A model generated the notes under the pieces. It ran no database searches. It had not been told where the DNA came from and saw nothing but the letters and a program-made list of their open reading frames with translations. From the NCBI GenBank assembly GCA_041655035.1, contig JBAZCN010000095.1, positions 1 through 12,836 on the forward strand: a DNA stretch of 12,836 nt. Reading direction: 5' to 3'. A program made the position numbers and the translations under genes. This stretch comes from NAT127 sp041655035 (GTDB lineage: Bacteria; Pseudomonadota; Gammaproteobacteria; Pseudomonadales; Porticoccaceae). Each line of letters opens with the position of its first letter. The stretch's first letter is position 1. Of the stretch, positions 12,706-12,836 are shown piece by piece.

Positions 12706-12836
12706 CCGCTTGATCGCGCTCCGGGCCATCGACAAGAGCTACGAGATGGGCGGCCAGCCACTGCGGGCATTGCGCGAGTTGGACCTGGACATCTCACCGG
12801 GGGAATACATCTCGGTGATGGGGCCGTCGGGCTCGG
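12689..12836 (+). CDS. ABC transporter ATP-binding protein (MacB/LolD type), N-terminal fragment
   Basis: The first 49 residues lie in the window; the gene continues beyond the right edge. They include an A-loop tyrosine in DKSYEMGG (Y18), LRALRELDLDISPGEYISVMGPSGS and the start of Walker A (GPSGS, cut before GKST). The pattern is typical of the MacB/LolD (MJ0796) subfamily that exports or extracts lipids, peptides or macrolides. ATG 12689 follows a strong GGAGG (12678-12682) with 6-nt spacing inside the end of the adaptor gene. Whether it is a stand-alone ATPase or fused to the MacB permease cannot be seen. Confidence 0.88.
   Translation, partial: MPAATDRLIALRAIDKSYEMGGQPLRALRELDLDISPGEYISVMGPSGS

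Noticed and set aside
11200..12735. A 511-codon minus-strand frame across the adaptor gene and the repeat region.
   Set aside because: Antisense to the adaptor; its C-terminal part is simply translated interspersed repeat.

Overview
The window looks like a piece of a high-GC gammaproteobacterial chromosome. The evidence is a BamC lipoprotein, succinylase-route DAP genes (dapD, dapE), an RsmJ methyltransferase, a YiaD-type OmpA lipoprotein and the gene order dapA-bamC-MBL hydrolase-purC known from Pseudomonas-like bacteria. A member of the Pseudomonadales/Cellvibrionales group fits best; this is inferred from gene content and remembered family sequences, not from a search.

Layout, left to right. 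(1) 1-133: the tail of an LpxL/HtrB-type lipid A acyltransferase. (2) 235-3708: a forward operon, dapA - bamC - WalJ/YycJ-like metallo-hydrolase - purC, closed by a clear intrinsic terminator at 3747-3769. (3) 3771-4181: an AT-rich gene-free stretch with three clustered DnaA-box-like nonamers, two of them forming a near-perfect 31-bp dyad. (4) 4182-4628 (minus): a small leucine-rich-repeat lipoprotein, divergent from (5) yiaD (4716-5369) and rsmJ (to 6201), both forward. (6) 6225-9039 (minus): dapE, dapD and an ArsC/YffB-like protein, transcribed in the order yffB-dapD-dapE. (7) 9105-11068 (plus): a SixA-type phosphohistidine phosphatase, then a RimB-RimK fusion that pairs a retropepsin-like protease domain with the ribosomal protein S6 glutamate ligase. 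(8) 11069-11562: a gene-free region with two pairs of inverted interspersed repeats (BIME-like) and an A-rich, T-poor leader. (9) 11563 to the end: a periplasmic adaptor (MacA/HlyD type) overlapping the start of an ABC transporter ATPase that runs off the window.

Functional themes. DAP/lysine and peptidoglycan precursor synthesis (dapA, dapD, dapE) is concentrated here and mixed with envelope assembly genes (lpxL, bamC, yiaD, LRR lipoprotein, MacAB-like export). Most genes are housekeeping. No phage, transposase, CRISPR array, tRNA or rRNA was seen. The points most worth following are the DnaA-box cluster with its AT-rich flank, the RimB-RimK fusion, the repeat cluster before the adaptor gene, and four cysteines in that adaptor, two of which may face each other across its coiled-coil hairpin.
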